A stretch of DNA of 64,000 nt, from NCBI RefSeq assembly GCF_001435975.1, contig NZ_AYYR01000009.1, positions 175,672 through 239,671 on the forward strand, given 5' to 3'. Origin of the DNA: Secundilactobacillus collinoides DSM 20515 = JCM 1123 (GTDB lineage: Bacteria > Bacillota > Bacilli > Lactobacillales > Lactobacillaceae). Both the position numbers and the translations under genes were made by a program. The notes beneath the pieces are model-generated. The model saw nothing but the letters and a program-made list of their open reading frames with translations, was not told where the DNA came from and searched no databases. Of the stretch, positions 8,054 through 17,090 are shown piece by piece. Each line of letters begins with the position of its first letter. The stretch's first letter is position 1.

Positions 8054-8535
8054 ACTTTTTCACTCCTTAAAGAATCTTTTTACTTTCTGCCTCTCTGTCC
8101 TCGAGGCTAAACGTGCTGCATAAGGGCAAGGAGTTGGCTTATGCGCCACTCCTTAACCGCCCCTGTTCCGCAGGCTTTTTACTTTTTCACTCCTTAAAGA
8201 ATCTTTTTACTTTCTGCCTCTCTGTCCTCGAGCCTAAACGTGCTGCACAAGGGCAAGGAGTTGCACATAAGCCAACTTCGACACAAATTCCAAGCCCGGG
8301 AATTTATGTCAAAGTTAGCTTATGCTCCACTCCTTAACCGCCCTTGTTCCGCAGGCTTTTTACTTTTTCATTGTCTAAAGATTCTTTCTAGTTTCTGCCT
8401 CTCTGTCCTCGAGTCTAAACGTGCTGCACAAGGGCAAGGAGTTGCACCTAGGGGACTTCGTTCACAAATTCCAAGCCCAGGAATTTCTGACCAAAGTCCC
8501 CTAGGCTCCACTCCTTAACCGCCCTTGTTCCGCAC
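8049..8535. repeat. Three tandem copies of a large intergenic hairpin element
   Basis: Three direct copies lie at 8049-8175, 8176-8356 and 8357-8535. Each starts TTTTTACTTTTTCA, carries CTCTCTGTCCTCGAG and CTAAACGTGCTGCA, and ends CTCCTTAACCGCCC...TTCCGCA. Copies 2 and 3 fold into long stems: AAGGAGT/ACTCCTT outside and AAATTCC/GGAATTT at the tip with loop AAGCCC. Between them is a central stem of different sequence in each copy (CATAAGCCAACTT with AAGTTAGCTTATG, versus CCTAGGGGACTT with AAGTCCCCTAGG). Copy 1 lacks the tip. The end of copy 3 overlaps the last codons of the histidine kinase gene. The element fills the 600-bp gap and no protein gene is credible here. Confidence 0.8.
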
Positions 8536-9891
8536 TCTTTTTCCAAACCTCACCGAAAAAATACTTCCCTGTGGTACATTATCGTTCAAGGTCAACTTAG
8601 CCCCATTTAGCGATGCGAGCTCGGCTACGATTGCTAATCCCAAACCAGTGCCTGGGATTGTACCGCGAACGTTGCTGCTTCTGTAAAAACGTTCAAAGAT
8701 GTGGGCCTTATCTTCGGCGGCAATTCCAGAGCCTTCGTCAATGACCTGGATGACTGTCTGGTCATTGATGAGCTTTAGGACAAGTTTGATGGTGGTATTC
8801 GGTTCGGCATACTTACTGGCATTGTTCAGCAGATTGGTGACGATTTGAGTCACGCTGGCCTCGTGTGCAGTCAGCTGGATACCTGAATCGATCTCAGTCA
8901 CCAGACGTTGTGGGAATAACGGCGCAGTATTTTTTGCGAGGGCTGCCAGCGAGGCACTGAGGTCATACTGTTCAAAATCAAAGGTGGCCCGGTCAGCTCG
9001 TGTTAATGCCAAGAGTTCTTCTACCAGCGTTTCCATCTGGTGGGATTCGTCATCGATGTATTTGACCGACTGCGCGATCACTTCCGGATGCGCCTTAGCC
9101 CGCCGTTTAATTAATTGGGCATGACTGCGGATGGTTGCAATCGGTGTGCGCAGTTCATGAGCGGCGTTTAAAATGAAGAGCTTCTCTTTTTCGGCCTGGT
9201 CGTGCTGGCGGCTCAGTAAACTGTTAAAACTCAGTGCGAGCTGGGTCGTTTCCGTTGGCTTATCAGGTACCGGCAGCTGCAGTTTTTCCCGGCTCGTGGT
9301 TTTCGTCGCATTTTCGGCACTTCTCGTCAGGTTCGCCAGTGGTGCGGTCAGTCGGTTGGTCAGAAAACGAATGTAAAATGGGCTGATGATCAGGGTGGCC
9401 AGCAGCACCAGTAACGCCACCAGAACGATCCGGCCCAGCAGCTTAAATTGACTGTTCATGTTCGTCCAGAGCTGGTAGTGAATTTTATAGGCGTCACCGG
9501 TGGTGTGGTAGAGAAACCCGAAACCTGGTTCGTAGTAGAGGTGTGCAAACACAGGGATTTTGTGCAGATGACCCGCTAGCAAGCGTTTGGCACCCGGTGA
9601 GTAGTAGTATTTCACGGCGGCATCATCGCGGTCGTTGTGGACGCGCACGTAACTGGTACTCGTATTCAAGGTGCTGTTGACACGCCAATTTTCCCAGTCA
9701 TCATCGCTGTCGATGTCGCGTTTTTTCAGCGAGTGCACGATGTTGGTGGAGTTGATGCTCGTGTTGACAAGCAGCTGGTGGCCAGTTGCCAGAACCGTCA
9801 TCACGCTGGAAAGCACGGTGATCACGATGAGCATGGCAAGAAAGCTTCTTAAAATGATGGCGGCGCTGTTTTGTTTGAAGTGTAATTTCAT
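8515..9891 (-). CDS. Membrane sensor histidine kinase (no adjacent regulator)
   Basis: 458 residues. It has a transmembrane helix at about 12-37, an extracytoplasmic sensor region (about 38-150), a second helix at about 152-173, then HAMP. The HisKA H-box has phosphorylated H245 (AAHELRTPIATIRSH). The ATPase has an N box (TNLLNNASKYAE), G1 (DEGSGI), F box (FERFYRS) and G2 (GTGLGLAI). It is paralogous to the kinase at 15628 and like it follows the OmpR-partner architecture, but no response regulator gene lies beside it. It is the third gene of an operon with a GT-C glycosyltransferase and a 52-residue protein. Its partner may be the regulator at 14934. The ATG at 9891 has only a weak ribosome binding site. 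The last codons lie inside a hairpin repeat copy. Confidence 0.9.
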   Translation of the reverse strand: MKLHFKQNSAAIILRSFLAMLIVITVLSSVMTVLATGHQLLVNTSINSTNIVHSLKKRDIDSDDDWENWRVNSTLNTSTSYVRVHNDRDDAAVKYYYSPGAKRLLAGHLHKIPVFAHLYYEPGFGFLYHTTGDAYKIHYQLWTNMNSQFKLLGRIVLVALLVLLATLIISPFYIRFLTNRLTAPLANLTRSAENATKTTSREKLQLPVPDKPTETTQLALSFNSLLSRQHDQAEKEKLFILNAAHELRTPIATIRSHAQLIKRRAKAHPEVIAQSVKYIDDESHQMETLVEELLALTRADRATFDFEQYDLSASLAALAKNTAPLFPQRLVTEIDSGIQLTAHEASVTQIVTNLLNNASKYAEPNTTIKLVLKLINDQTVIQVIDEGSGIAAEDKAHIFERFYRSSNVRGTIPGTGLGLAIVAELASLNGAKLTLNDNVPQGSIFSVRFGKRVRNKGG

Positions 9892-10059
9892 ATCGATAAC
9901 CTGCTTGGGTGTGCCGGAGGGTGGTCAGCCATGATGCTGAAAGGCTGAACGGGACAATGATGGTAGACGCGCACGTAACGAGTGTCCCTAAGTTATCTCC
10001 CGCCGACCTGTCATGGGGGCCGGATGGGAGCTTGTGGTCCGTATTTCGATAATCAGAAA

Positions 10060-10218
10060 TTATCGGTAGCGACCTTCTGCTTGCATGATTGTTGAAATGA
10101 CCTTGAGGTAAGTTTTTAAGTCTTGTCGTATATCAGGTTCGTGCCGTTCGGCAGTGATATTAGCCACCCATGGGTAGTTGTTGCGCGGTTCGTTTAAATT
10201 GTGACGGTTGATATTCAT
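10060..10218 (-). CDS. 52-residue hypothetical protein
   Basis: ATG 10218 follows an excellent AGGAGGTC (10225-10232) and lies 23 bp after the stop of the upstream glycosyltransferase gene on the same strand. The protein is hydrophilic: an N-rich start (MNINRHNLNEPRNNYPWV), then a probable helix (EPDIRQDLKTYLKVISTIMQAEG) ending in RYR. It has no signal peptide or cysteines. Genes order glycosyltransferase, this one, histidine kinase, so it may act with either. I do not recognise the family. The ribosome binding site and operon position make it likely to be real. Confidence 0.65.
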   Translation of the reverse strand: MNINRHNLNEPRNNYPWVANITAERHEPDIRQDLKTYLKVISTIMQAEGRYR

Positions 10219-10241
10219 GTTGAAGACCTCCTAAATTGAAG

Positions 10242-12215
10242 TTAGATTTTGACCGTCCGACCCGCTTGATAGATCAGTGACCAAGTCGGGTGCAGACGTT
10301 GGTTGAGTTTGATCGGATACGGCGCTAGCTTGTAATCATACATCTTAGAAACCTGCAGTTTCTGCGTGGCTGCGGTGTTGTTACTGATTTTGATGAGGTA
10401 CTTGCCCTTCGCAAGGACGCGGTGGATCAACAGTGATTTTGGCCCAGCGGTAAGCTGATAGGCGTGGTGCGTACTCAGGTTGGTCAGTTGGCCGGTAAGG
10501 TGTGTTTTTGGTGCGGTTGAAACAATCAAGTGGGTCGCTGCGTGATTGAGTTTGATTTCCTGTGTGAGGTCTTTATGCGGCGCAACAGCAGTCAGTTTGG
10601 CTCTGTACTGAATGGATAGCTGGCTGAGTTGCCCAGTGACCAATTGGCTGTGATCAATCAAGTACAAGGGTGAAGTAACGTAGGCGGCTGCCACAACGAA
10701 CAGAAATGCCACGGTGTTGAACACCCGAAAACGTGTCGTTTTTGGCGTCAAAGATTTAATCGCGGGCCGGTCGATCGTGCTCAGGAGAAAGAGCATCGGC
10801 ATCAGTGCCTGACCGTAGCGACTTTCAGTTTCCCACATGAGGGTGTGAAAGGCGAGGTAGCCAACCGCGGTAACAAGTGCCAGCACAAACGCGGTGTTGG
10901 GCATGCTGGCTTGGCGCCTGATCAGAGCCACGCTGCTGAACAGGGCTTCAACGTAAAGCAGAATAATGCTTGCCCGCATCAACGCTGAACTCATTGTCTT
11001 GATCGGCGCTTCCACCTTCTGATAACTCGCCGGTGCCTGGATAAACCCGCCCGTGTAAGCGGATTGGACGTTACCAACGTTTAACAGAATGCCGAGTTTA
11101 ACTCCCCACTGTTTAACGATGCCAAAGATGCCCAATTTCTTAAGCCGAGCTGGCAAGGCTTTATTGAGGTAGGATTGACGGGCGGCTTTCGTCGGCAGTG
11201 CGTCCAATTTTTTAACATCCGCACCGTTGATTCGGCCATAACTGTTCGGGTTATAGCCCATTTCGATCCAGTGCATCGTTGGAATCTGGTACTTGGTGGA
11301 CACTGAGAAATGATCCGCGGTTTCCATCGCGTGTGTGACCGGCACACTGGCAGCAAAGCCGCCCAGCATCAAAATAAACGGTACCAGCAGTTTCACAAAC
11401 TGTGACCGCTGGCGGATGAACAGCCAGATGCCCACGATGACAATGGCTACAGCTAAGACGATCAGGTTAGGCTTCACGATTTGGCCCAGCATCACTGCCA
11501 GAAAGATGGCCACGCCCATGAGTGTCTTTTTCAGGGTCGTCATGTGCGGCCAGTGCGCTAATGTGTAGAACACCAGCGCCAGTGTCAGCAAAATTGGCAG
11601 GTCAGAATAGAAGACTTGCAGGTAGTACGTGTAGGCAAAGGAACTGAAAACAAAGAAGACCATGGTTGCTAACGCACTGCCGTTGCGGGTCGTAAACTGA
11701 CGGACCAGCGAAATAATAAGGGCAATAAAACCATCGAGTAACAGCAGTGACAGCAGATGAACGGCCACGAAGGTGGAGATGTGGACCAACGCAAATAGTT
11801 TGATCCAATAACTCATTAAAATAGCCAACGGAACGTTATTGGGACTGCGGTAAAAGTAAATGGAACGGGTCCAGTCGAGGTGCCCCCGACTGAGCAGTTC
11901 AGCTTGGTTGAGCACCCGATAAGGATCGTGATAAACCGTTGCTGGCAAAAAGTGCAGAATCAGCAGCTGGATGACCAAAATGGCGCCCATACTGCCGACA
12001 AATGCCCATTTCATGGTTCTGGGAGACAGGCGGTCAGCAAACCGTTTAAAGTAGGGCTTGATGAACCACAACAGTGCCGCAACCGCAAGAACCAGGTACG
12101 ACAGCTTGGGGTTCTTGGGAAAAATCACGTTGGAAACGATCCCCAAACCGAGCCCGCCAATCAAGAGAACCGCAAAAAAATTCGTCAAATTTATTTTTCT
12201 TAACAACATAATCAC
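10242..12215 (-). CDS. GT-C-type membrane glycosyltransferase, 657 residues
   Basis: An integral membrane protein with about 11-13 hydrophobic segments in the N-terminal two thirds and a soluble C-terminal beta-rich domain (from about 520). GT-C enzymes use lipid-linked sugars on the outer face. The first external loop carries an acidic site (HDPYRVLNQAELLSRGHLDW), and the later WETESRYGQALMP matches WEVEPRYALPLLP in the paralogue at 12592. These conserved acidic and R/Y positions fit the PMT/ArnT-like fold. A third, truncated paralogue lies at 19457. It heads an operon with a 52-residue protein and a histidine kinase. Likely role: sugar decoration of a cell-envelope polymer; the acceptor is unknown. 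Start is GTG 12215, or ATG 12209 next to AGGTG. Confidence 0.75.
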   Translation of the reverse strand: MIMLLRKINLTNFFAVLLIGGLGLGIVSNVIFPKNPKLSYLVLAVAALLWFIKPYFKRFADRLSPRTMKWAFVGSMGAILVIQLLILHFLPATVYHDPYRVLNQAELLSRGHLDWTRSIYFYRSPNNVPLAILMSYWIKLFALVHISTFVAVHLLSLLLLDGFIALIISLVRQFTTRNGSALATMVFFVFSSFAYTYYLQVFYSDLPILLTLALVFYTLAHWPHMTTLKKTLMGVAIFLAVMLGQIVKPNLIVLAVAIVIVGIWLFIRQRSQFVKLLVPFILMLGGFAASVPVTHAMETADHFSVSTKYQIPTMHWIEMGYNPNSYGRINGADVKKLDALPTKAARQSYLNKALPARLKKLGIFGIVKQWGVKLGILLNVGNVQSAYTGGFIQAPASYQKVEAPIKTMSSALMRASIILLYVEALFSSVALIRRQASMPNTAFVLALVTAVGYLAFHTLMWETESRYGQALMPMLFLLSTIDRPAIKSLTPKTTRFRVFNTVAFLFVVAAAYVTSPLYLIDHSQLVTGQLSQLSIQYRAKLTAVAPHKDLTQEIKLNHAATHLIVSTAPKTHLTGQLTNLSTHHAYQLTAGPKSLLIHRVLAKGKYLIKISNNTAATQKLQVSKMYDYKLAPYPIKLNQRLHPTWSLIYQAGRTVKI

Positions 12216-12289
12216 CTAATTATCGAGTAGTATTTGTCAGCAAATGGCCGACCGCGCTAAGGTTACGCGACCTTAACGATGAAACTGAC

Positions 12290-12350
12290 TGTAGTTTAGG
12301 CAACTCAGCCATTTGAAAAAAGAGCGGTCAAATTAATGAAAAATGAGAAA
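12290..12350 (-). promoter_or_regulatory. Promoter with candidate OmpR-type box, GT-C gene 10242-12215
   Basis: Read leftward, CTCATTTTTCATTAA precedes TTTGACC (a -35-like element). The same arrangement occurs before the truncated paralogue (20322-20382), where TGTAGTTTA and GGTCAAA are also shared, and before the gene at 12592. The TCAT..TTCAT direct repeat next to -35 is what an OmpR-family activator would use. A small hairpin TAAGGT/ACCTTA lies at 12258-12275. Confidence 0.5.
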
Positions 12351-12523
12351 TTTTCATCATTGTGACCGGTGGGTGACTATCGTTGATGAGGCTGGGTTTT
12401 TTACATTAAAAAATCTCATACTGGCTTGGTTGACCGACGAAAATAACACAAAAATAACTCTGGAAAAGTGTTTTTGCTTTGCAGTCACCGGTGTTTCGGG
12501 TCAGATCGATCAGTTGTAAAACA

Positions 12524-12575
12524 CAAAATCACCCTGATAAAAAGACATACGTCATTTTTTATCAGGGTGGTTTAA
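12524..12575 (-). terminator. Terminator after the 12592-14541 gene
   Basis: CACCCTGATAAAAAGAC (12530-12546) pairs with GTCATTTTTTATCAGGGTG (12551-12569). A/T runs on both sides would allow termination in either direction. It lies 20 bp after the leftward stop codon. Confidence 0.75.
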
Positions 12576-12591
12576 ATGTGTTTGATAATCA

Positions 12592-14541
12592 TTAATAGCG
12601 TTCTGTTTTGCGAAGCATCACGTGGTAGCGCAAGTAAATATGCTTGTGCCCAGTAATCGGGTACTGGTTGATTGCAAACGCGCTGTGGGCCACGCCAGCC
12701 GATAGATAATGGTGGCCGATGTTAGTCACCTTGACCCGAAACAAGCCGTTAGCAACCCGGTGGTAGTGCAGCCGTTCGCAGTGAATGGCCAGTCCCGTTT
12801 TATGAGCGATAAGCTGGCCATTGCGATACAGTCTAACGGCGACCCGTGTCCGGGAACGTTTCGTGAGTTGTAAAACGACGGCGGAACTCGGCACGGTCAC
12901 GCGAATTCGTGAACTCACCGAATGGCCTGGCCTGAGCGGGTAGCGGGAATCATTGTAGTACTTGCCGTTAGCTTGTTCGGAAACAATCCGCAGGTGAGAC
13001 GTCGATTGGAATCGGCTTAATCCTAGTCCGAATAAAACAAGGCAGACGGCGGTGGCCGCTGGTAACGCCCAGCGGGGCAGTGCCCAGTGGTGGCTGCCAG
13101 CGCTAACCGGTACCTGTTGTGCACCAAGTGCGCCCCAGAGCAAAAAGAGTGGCAGCAGCGGCAGGGCATAGCGCGGCTCGACTTCCCAGAAAATAATGTG
13201 GAAACTCATCAGGCCCAACAGACTTAGCGACAGAAACCCGTTTTCCCAAAAACGCGCTGGGGTCGTAAAAAAGAATAGCGCAACGATCAGCAGGCCGATA
13301 TAGAAGACTTGTGATGCCACTGTGAGCCGGGCATTGATGGCGTCGCGAGACACTAAGAACCAGTGCGGAGCCTTTTGCCACTGGTTCGTTAAAAGAAAAC
13401 TGCCAAAGGTTCCTGTCGACAAGAAGGCATCGCTTTTTTTGACCAGGTGCTTTACAACACCGGTTGCACCTAACCGGCTGACCCGCTTTTGAATTAACTG
13501 TTTTGCACGATGAGCCTTTTGCTGTTTTGTCGGCATTAGCCGTTCCTGGTACGCATCTTGAAAATTGTATTCACCATTCGTAGCCGGGTTCCAGCTCATA
13601 GCGATCCAGCTGGTGAAAGGCAATGCCACGTTAGGGTCAGACTGATAGCCTGCTTGTTTGGCAGCGGTTCTTGTAACAAGGGTCCCGCCACCGAGTGCCA
13701 AAACACAAGCCAGCCCAAGAATCAACATCGTTTTGAGCGTCACCTTTTGTTTAAGCCATCCGTATCCCAAGAGTCCAAAAAAAGCAATCATGATGACAAT
13801 CATGTTTGGTTTGATCAGGACGCCGAAACTGAGTTCACCGACGAGCAGGGCGTCCAACCCATACCGCTGCCAACCAGTCCGTTGTCGACTTAATTGCCAA
13901 AGCGCCAGGCTGACGATTGGTACCGGTACGACCAGCGGATCAGAGTACATAAAGAGGCCGAAACAGTACAGCGGAATTGTCAGCAGCCACATACCAGCAA
14001 GAAGGGGTCTCAGCGCGGTACGATGCCAAGTCTTTAAAATGCTTAATCCTGCCCAGAGAGCCGTGTCCAACCAGAGGAAGCGCAGGATGTTCAGTAGGAC
14101 CCAGGGGGAGGAAAGATGTACCCAATTACAGACTGTCAGGATGGCGGTTTCCAACAAAACGAGGTTGTTATTATTACTGTAAACCTGAAAATAGCTGTTC
14201 CAGTGCGTTGTTAGATGACCGGCCAGCGCAACGGCCTGATTCTTGACAATAAACGAATCAGCTTCACCCGCGTCAATGAAAAATACTGCCAGACTCAGCT
14301 GTAAAACGCCAATGATAATCAGCAATCCAATCAGTAACCGGCGTTGCGTTTGCGGCGATTGGCGCAGACACCAGCGGACAGCGCAAATCAGCACGCCGGC
14401 AACGGCCAGACCACCGACCAGCAGCCCCGCACGCTGGCCCATTGTGATGGTTGGAAAGGTTACTGGGGCAATCACTGCTAAAAGGAGAATACCTCCCAGT
14501 ATAAGGGCTTGAAACCAGTGCAAACCTCGAATTAATTTCAT
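12592..14541 (-). CDS. GT-C-type membrane glycosyltransferase, 649 residues
   Basis: Paralogue of the 10242 protein with the same plan: many transmembrane helices and a C-terminal soluble domain from about 520. The first loop has the acidic site DAGEADSFIVKNQAVALAGHL, followed by YFQVYSNNNNLVLLET, which aligns with the NNVPLAIL region of the paralogue. The late motif is FWEVEPRYALPLLP. I prefer ATG 14541 because AAGGA (in AAGGATCG) lies nine bases before it; the alternative ATG 14547 is too close. It probably transfers a sugar from a polyprenyl carrier to an envelope polymer outside the membrane. Transcribed alone, divergent from the two-component operon, with a good promoter and a candidate regulator box. 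Confidence 0.75.
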   Translation of the reverse strand: MKLIRGLHWFQALILGGILLLAVIAPVTFPTITMGQRAGLLVGGLAVAGVLICAVRWCLRQSPQTQRRLLIGLLIIIGVLQLSLAVFFIDAGEADSFIVKNQAVALAGHLTTHWNSYFQVYSNNNNLVLLETAILTVCNWVHLSSPWVLLNILRFLWLDTALWAGLSILKTWHRTALRPLLAGMWLLTIPLYCFGLFMYSDPLVVPVPIVSLALWQLSRQRTGWQRYGLDALLVGELSFGVLIKPNMIVIMIAFFGLLGYGWLKQKVTLKTMLILGLACVLALGGGTLVTRTAAKQAGYQSDPNVALPFTSWIAMSWNPATNGEYNFQDAYQERLMPTKQQKAHRAKQLIQKRVSRLGATGVVKHLVKKSDAFLSTGTFGSFLLTNQWQKAPHWFLVSRDAINARLTVASQVFYIGLLIVALFFFTTPARFWENGFLSLSLLGLMSFHIIFWEVEPRYALPLLPLFLLWGALGAQQVPVSAGSHHWALPRWALPAATAVCLVLFGLGLSRFQSTSHLRIVSEQANGKYYNDSRYPLRPGHSVSSRIRVTVPSSAVVLQLTKRSRTRVAVRLYRNGQLIAHKTGLAIHCERLHYHRVANGLFRVKVTNIGHHYLSAGVAHSAFAINQYPITGHKHIYLRYHVMLRKTERY

Positions 14542-14612
14542 CTTCATCGATCCTTATCTTAAGTTGCTAGCCAAGTGTTCTGGGTCTTAAAAATTGGCAC
14601 TTGAACCCATTA

Positions 14613-14660
14613 ATTATAGAGAACCACGAATGACTCGTGAAAGGGGATGAAGATGAGCGA
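14613..14660 (-). promoter_or_regulatory. Promoter and candidate response-regulator box, GT-C gene 12592-14541
   Basis: Read leftward there is -35 TTCACG (14636-14641), a 17-bp spacer and -10 TATAAT (14613-14618). Just upstream of -35 lies TCGCTCATCTTCA (14648-14660), matching the CTCATNTTCA elements upstream of the other two GT-C genes. An AAGATGAGTGA copy and the palindrome GTGAC-AAC-GTCAC lie further on (14839-14858), in front of the response regulator gene. This region and the rest of 14542-14933 hold no gene. Confidence 0.55.
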
Positions 14661-14933
14661 TAAATGAAAAAAATTTAGAATTGGCGGAATGACACCATTG
14701 TTTTGTTGATCTGACAGGTTTCTGAGAAAATTCAGTTGCGGCGTTTGAGGGCTGTGAGCAGTGCCAATCAGTCAATGACGTGTTGCAAAATGATGTGGAT
14801 TATTGTGACCTCAGATGAGCAACCACCCGTCTTTCACCAAGATGAGTGACAACGTCACATAAAATAAATGGCGCAAAATATTGGCTGGTGGGGTAGAATA
14901 CGGGTGACACAATAACGAGGCGGTGAAACAACG

Positions 14934-15626
14934 ATGACGAAAACAATTATGGTGGTTGAAGACGAGCCGGGGTTACAACAACTGTTAAAAACAGAATTGA
15001 CGCTGGAAGACTACGACGTCTTGGTTGCAAAAGATGGGCAGGTCGGGTTGGATCTTTATGATGAAAATCAGGGTCGAATCGACCTGATCATTTTGGATTG
15101 GATGTTGCCGAAGGTGGACGGCTTGGGAGTTTTACGTCGCATTCGCCGACAGGATCCGCAGCTGCCGGTCATCTTCTTAACGGCGCGTGATTTCAGTGGC
15201 GACAAGGTGGCGGGGTTGGATGCCGGGGCCGATGACTACATGACCAAGCCCTTTGAAATGGAAGAACTGCTGGCCCGCATTCGTGTGATGTTTCGCCGCG
15301 AAACGGTACAACAAAGCGAACCGGCAAAGTATCAGATTGGCAACTTTGTGCTGGATACCAAGGCCCACCAGGCCATTTATAACGATGAGCGGATCGCACT
15401 TACCCAACGCGAGTACGGCGTGTTGCGGCTGCTATTTTCAAAACAGGGCGAAACACTGACCCGTGATGAGATCTTGGATGCTGTTTGGGGAACTGAATTT
15501 GTGGGGCAGACGAATATTGTGGACGTCTACGTGCGGCAACTGCGGAATAAAATAAAGCAGCTGCCCGACGTGGGGTTTGAAATTCAAACCGTTCGCGGCA
15601 TCGGCTACACCCTGATCGAGGCCTGA
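14934..15626 (+). CDS. OmpR/PhoB-family response regulator
   Basis: 230 residues. The receiver domain (1-118) has acidic pocket E9-D10, phospho-acceptor D55 (LIILDWMLPK), the T/A switch position and K105 (TKPFE). The winged-helix DNA-binding domain (about 135-228) has the typical LTQREYGVLRLLF, TRDEILDAVWG and RQLRNKIKQ...IQTVRGIGYTL segments. It overlaps nothing and ends one base before the kinase gene, so the two are translated together. The ATG follows CGAGGCGG. Candidate target boxes lie next to the -35 elements of the three neighbouring GT-C genes and upstream of this gene, suggesting control of envelope glycosylation plus autoregulation; this is inference. Confidence 0.93.
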   Translation: MTKTIMVVEDEPGLQQLLKTELTLEDYDVLVAKDGQVGLDLYDENQGRIDLIILDWMLPKVDGLGVLRRIRRQDPQLPVIFLTARDFSGDKVAGLDAGADDYMTKPFEMEELLARIRVMFRRETVQQSEPAKYQIGNFVLDTKAHQAIYNDERIALTQREYGVLRLLFSKQGETLTRDEILDAVWGTEFVGQTNIVDVYVRQLRNKIKQLPDVGFEIQTVRGIGYTLIEA

Positions 15627-15627
15627 T

Positions 15628-16980
15628 ATGACAAAAAAATTAACGCAACGTTACCTTATTATTCAGACCACGATCCGCACGTTTTTAATTGCGACAGTGA
15701 TCAGCCTTGTCCTGACCAGTCTCGTGGTGTCGGTCGGCCTGTTCAGCAGCGGTAAGAGTGCCACCGTTAAGATGGTGGATTCCTTACAGGACACCTTCGT
15801 GCACGTGACCCCCAACACCGATGCCTGGGTCGCCACAGCCAAGCAGGGGCCATCGACCAGCTATGTTCAAATCGATGTTGCTAAAACTGCTACAACCAGA
15901 GCCAGTGTTTTTGAGAGCACCGGGACGACCAGCTTTCTGCAGAAATCTCGGCAATCGCTTGGGAAAATCGTCAGGTATGTTCACGGTGACGGCCTGTATT
16001 TCTACGAGACACGTCACACCCAAAAAGCGACCTATCACGTCTGGCTGAAAATTGACTACCTCCTAAATGAATTGGCGATTATTTTAATCACCGTGTTGGC
16101 GGCGCTGTTGTTTAGTGCGTTGCTTGGGGTAGTTCTGATTGGCCGAACATCACGACGCATTTCACAGCCGCTGGTGACCCTGACCGACGCAGTCACCAGT
16201 CGAACGGCCAACTTGAAAACAGCCAATGATGCGTTGCCGGTACCCAAATCGCCAGCCGAGGTTGAAGCCTTGGCCCAGCGGTTCAATCAACTTTTACGTG
16301 CGTTAAACGATGAGCTGCTGCAGGAGCAACGGTTTGTGTCCGATGCGTCCCACGAACTGCGGACACCACTGAGTGTCATTCGGGGCTACGTGATGCTGCT
16401 GAAACGACGCGGCAAGGACCATCCAGAATTGTTTGACGAAGCCGTTAATTTCTTGGATAGCGAAACGCAGCGGTTAACCCATCTGGTCGAGTCGCTGCTG
16501 ACCATTACCCGCAATGAAAAACTTAATTTAGCACTCACACCAGTCAACGTGGCCGAGCTCTTTAGTGACGTGCTGCCACAGTATGGTGCGCAACTGCCCC
16601 AGACGCTTGACGTTGCCATTGATCCGGCGGTGACCGTTCGAGCAGATGCGGACAGTTTAAAACAAATCGTGCTGGCGCTGATTGAAAATGCCAGCAAATA
16701 TTCCCCAGCAGAAAGCACCATTTCGGTCTCGGCCAAACAGGAACCAATTGGGAGCACGCTACAGGTACGCGACACCGGTGTCGGGATTCCCGACGACGAA
16801 AAGGCAAAAATCTTCGATCGATTCTACCGTGTTGACGAAGCGCGTTCGTCTGAGATTCCGGGCACGGGCCTGGGACTAGCCATCGTTTCCCAGTTGGTGG
16901 CATTAAATCACGCAACGATTGCGGTCACTGATAACCAGCCGCAGGGCACCGTGTTTACCCTGACATTTCCTGCATTATGA
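15628..16980 (+). CDS. Membrane sensor histidine kinase, partner of 14934 regulator
   Basis: 450 residues. It has a transmembrane helix at about 15-40, an extracytoplasmic sensor domain (40-145), a second helix (about 148-172), HAMP (GRTSRRISQPLVTLTDAV), then HisKA with H242 (DASHELRTPLSVIRGY). The ATPase has an N box (ALIENASKYSP), G1 (DTGVGIPDDEK), F box (FDRFYRVDEARS) and G2 (GTGLGLAIV). It starts one base after the regulator stop, a normal operon pair. Kinase features are complete. The ligand is unknown; the neighbouring GT-C enzymes and a second paralogous kinase suggest envelope sensing. Confidence 0.93.
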   Translation: MTKKLTQRYLIIQTTIRTFLIATVISLVLTSLVVSVGLFSSGKSATVKMVDSLQDTFVHVTPNTDAWVATAKQGPSTSYVQIDVAKTATTRASVFESTGTTSFLQKSRQSLGKIVRYVHGDGLYFYETRHTQKATYHVWLKIDYLLNELAIILITVLAALLFSALLGVVLIGRTSRRISQPLVTLTDAVTSRTANLKTANDALPVPKSPAEVEALAQRFNQLLRALNDELLQEQRFVSDASHELRTPLSVIRGYVMLLKRRGKDHPELFDEAVNFLDSETQRLTHLVESLLTITRNEKLNLALTPVNVAELFSDVLPQYGAQLPQTLDVAIDPAVTVRADADSLKQIVLALIENASKYSPAESTISVSAKQEPIGSTLQVRDTGVGIPDDEKAKIFDRFYRVDEARSSEIPGTGLGLAIVSQLVALNHATIAVTDNQPQGTVFTLTFPAL

Positions 16981-17090
16981 AGAATCTTCATCATTCCTTC
17001 AGCATCCCCCGATAGTTACTGTACCTCATCCAAGCTAGAATAAAGTCATTCAATCAGATGTTGCTTAGACGAGATACGGAGATGATGAAA

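Noticed and set aside
8113-8518. Two ORFs of 74 and 92 codons with repeated sequence
   Set aside because: They are translations of the tandem hairpin repeat; the repeated peptide is an artefact of the DNA repeat.
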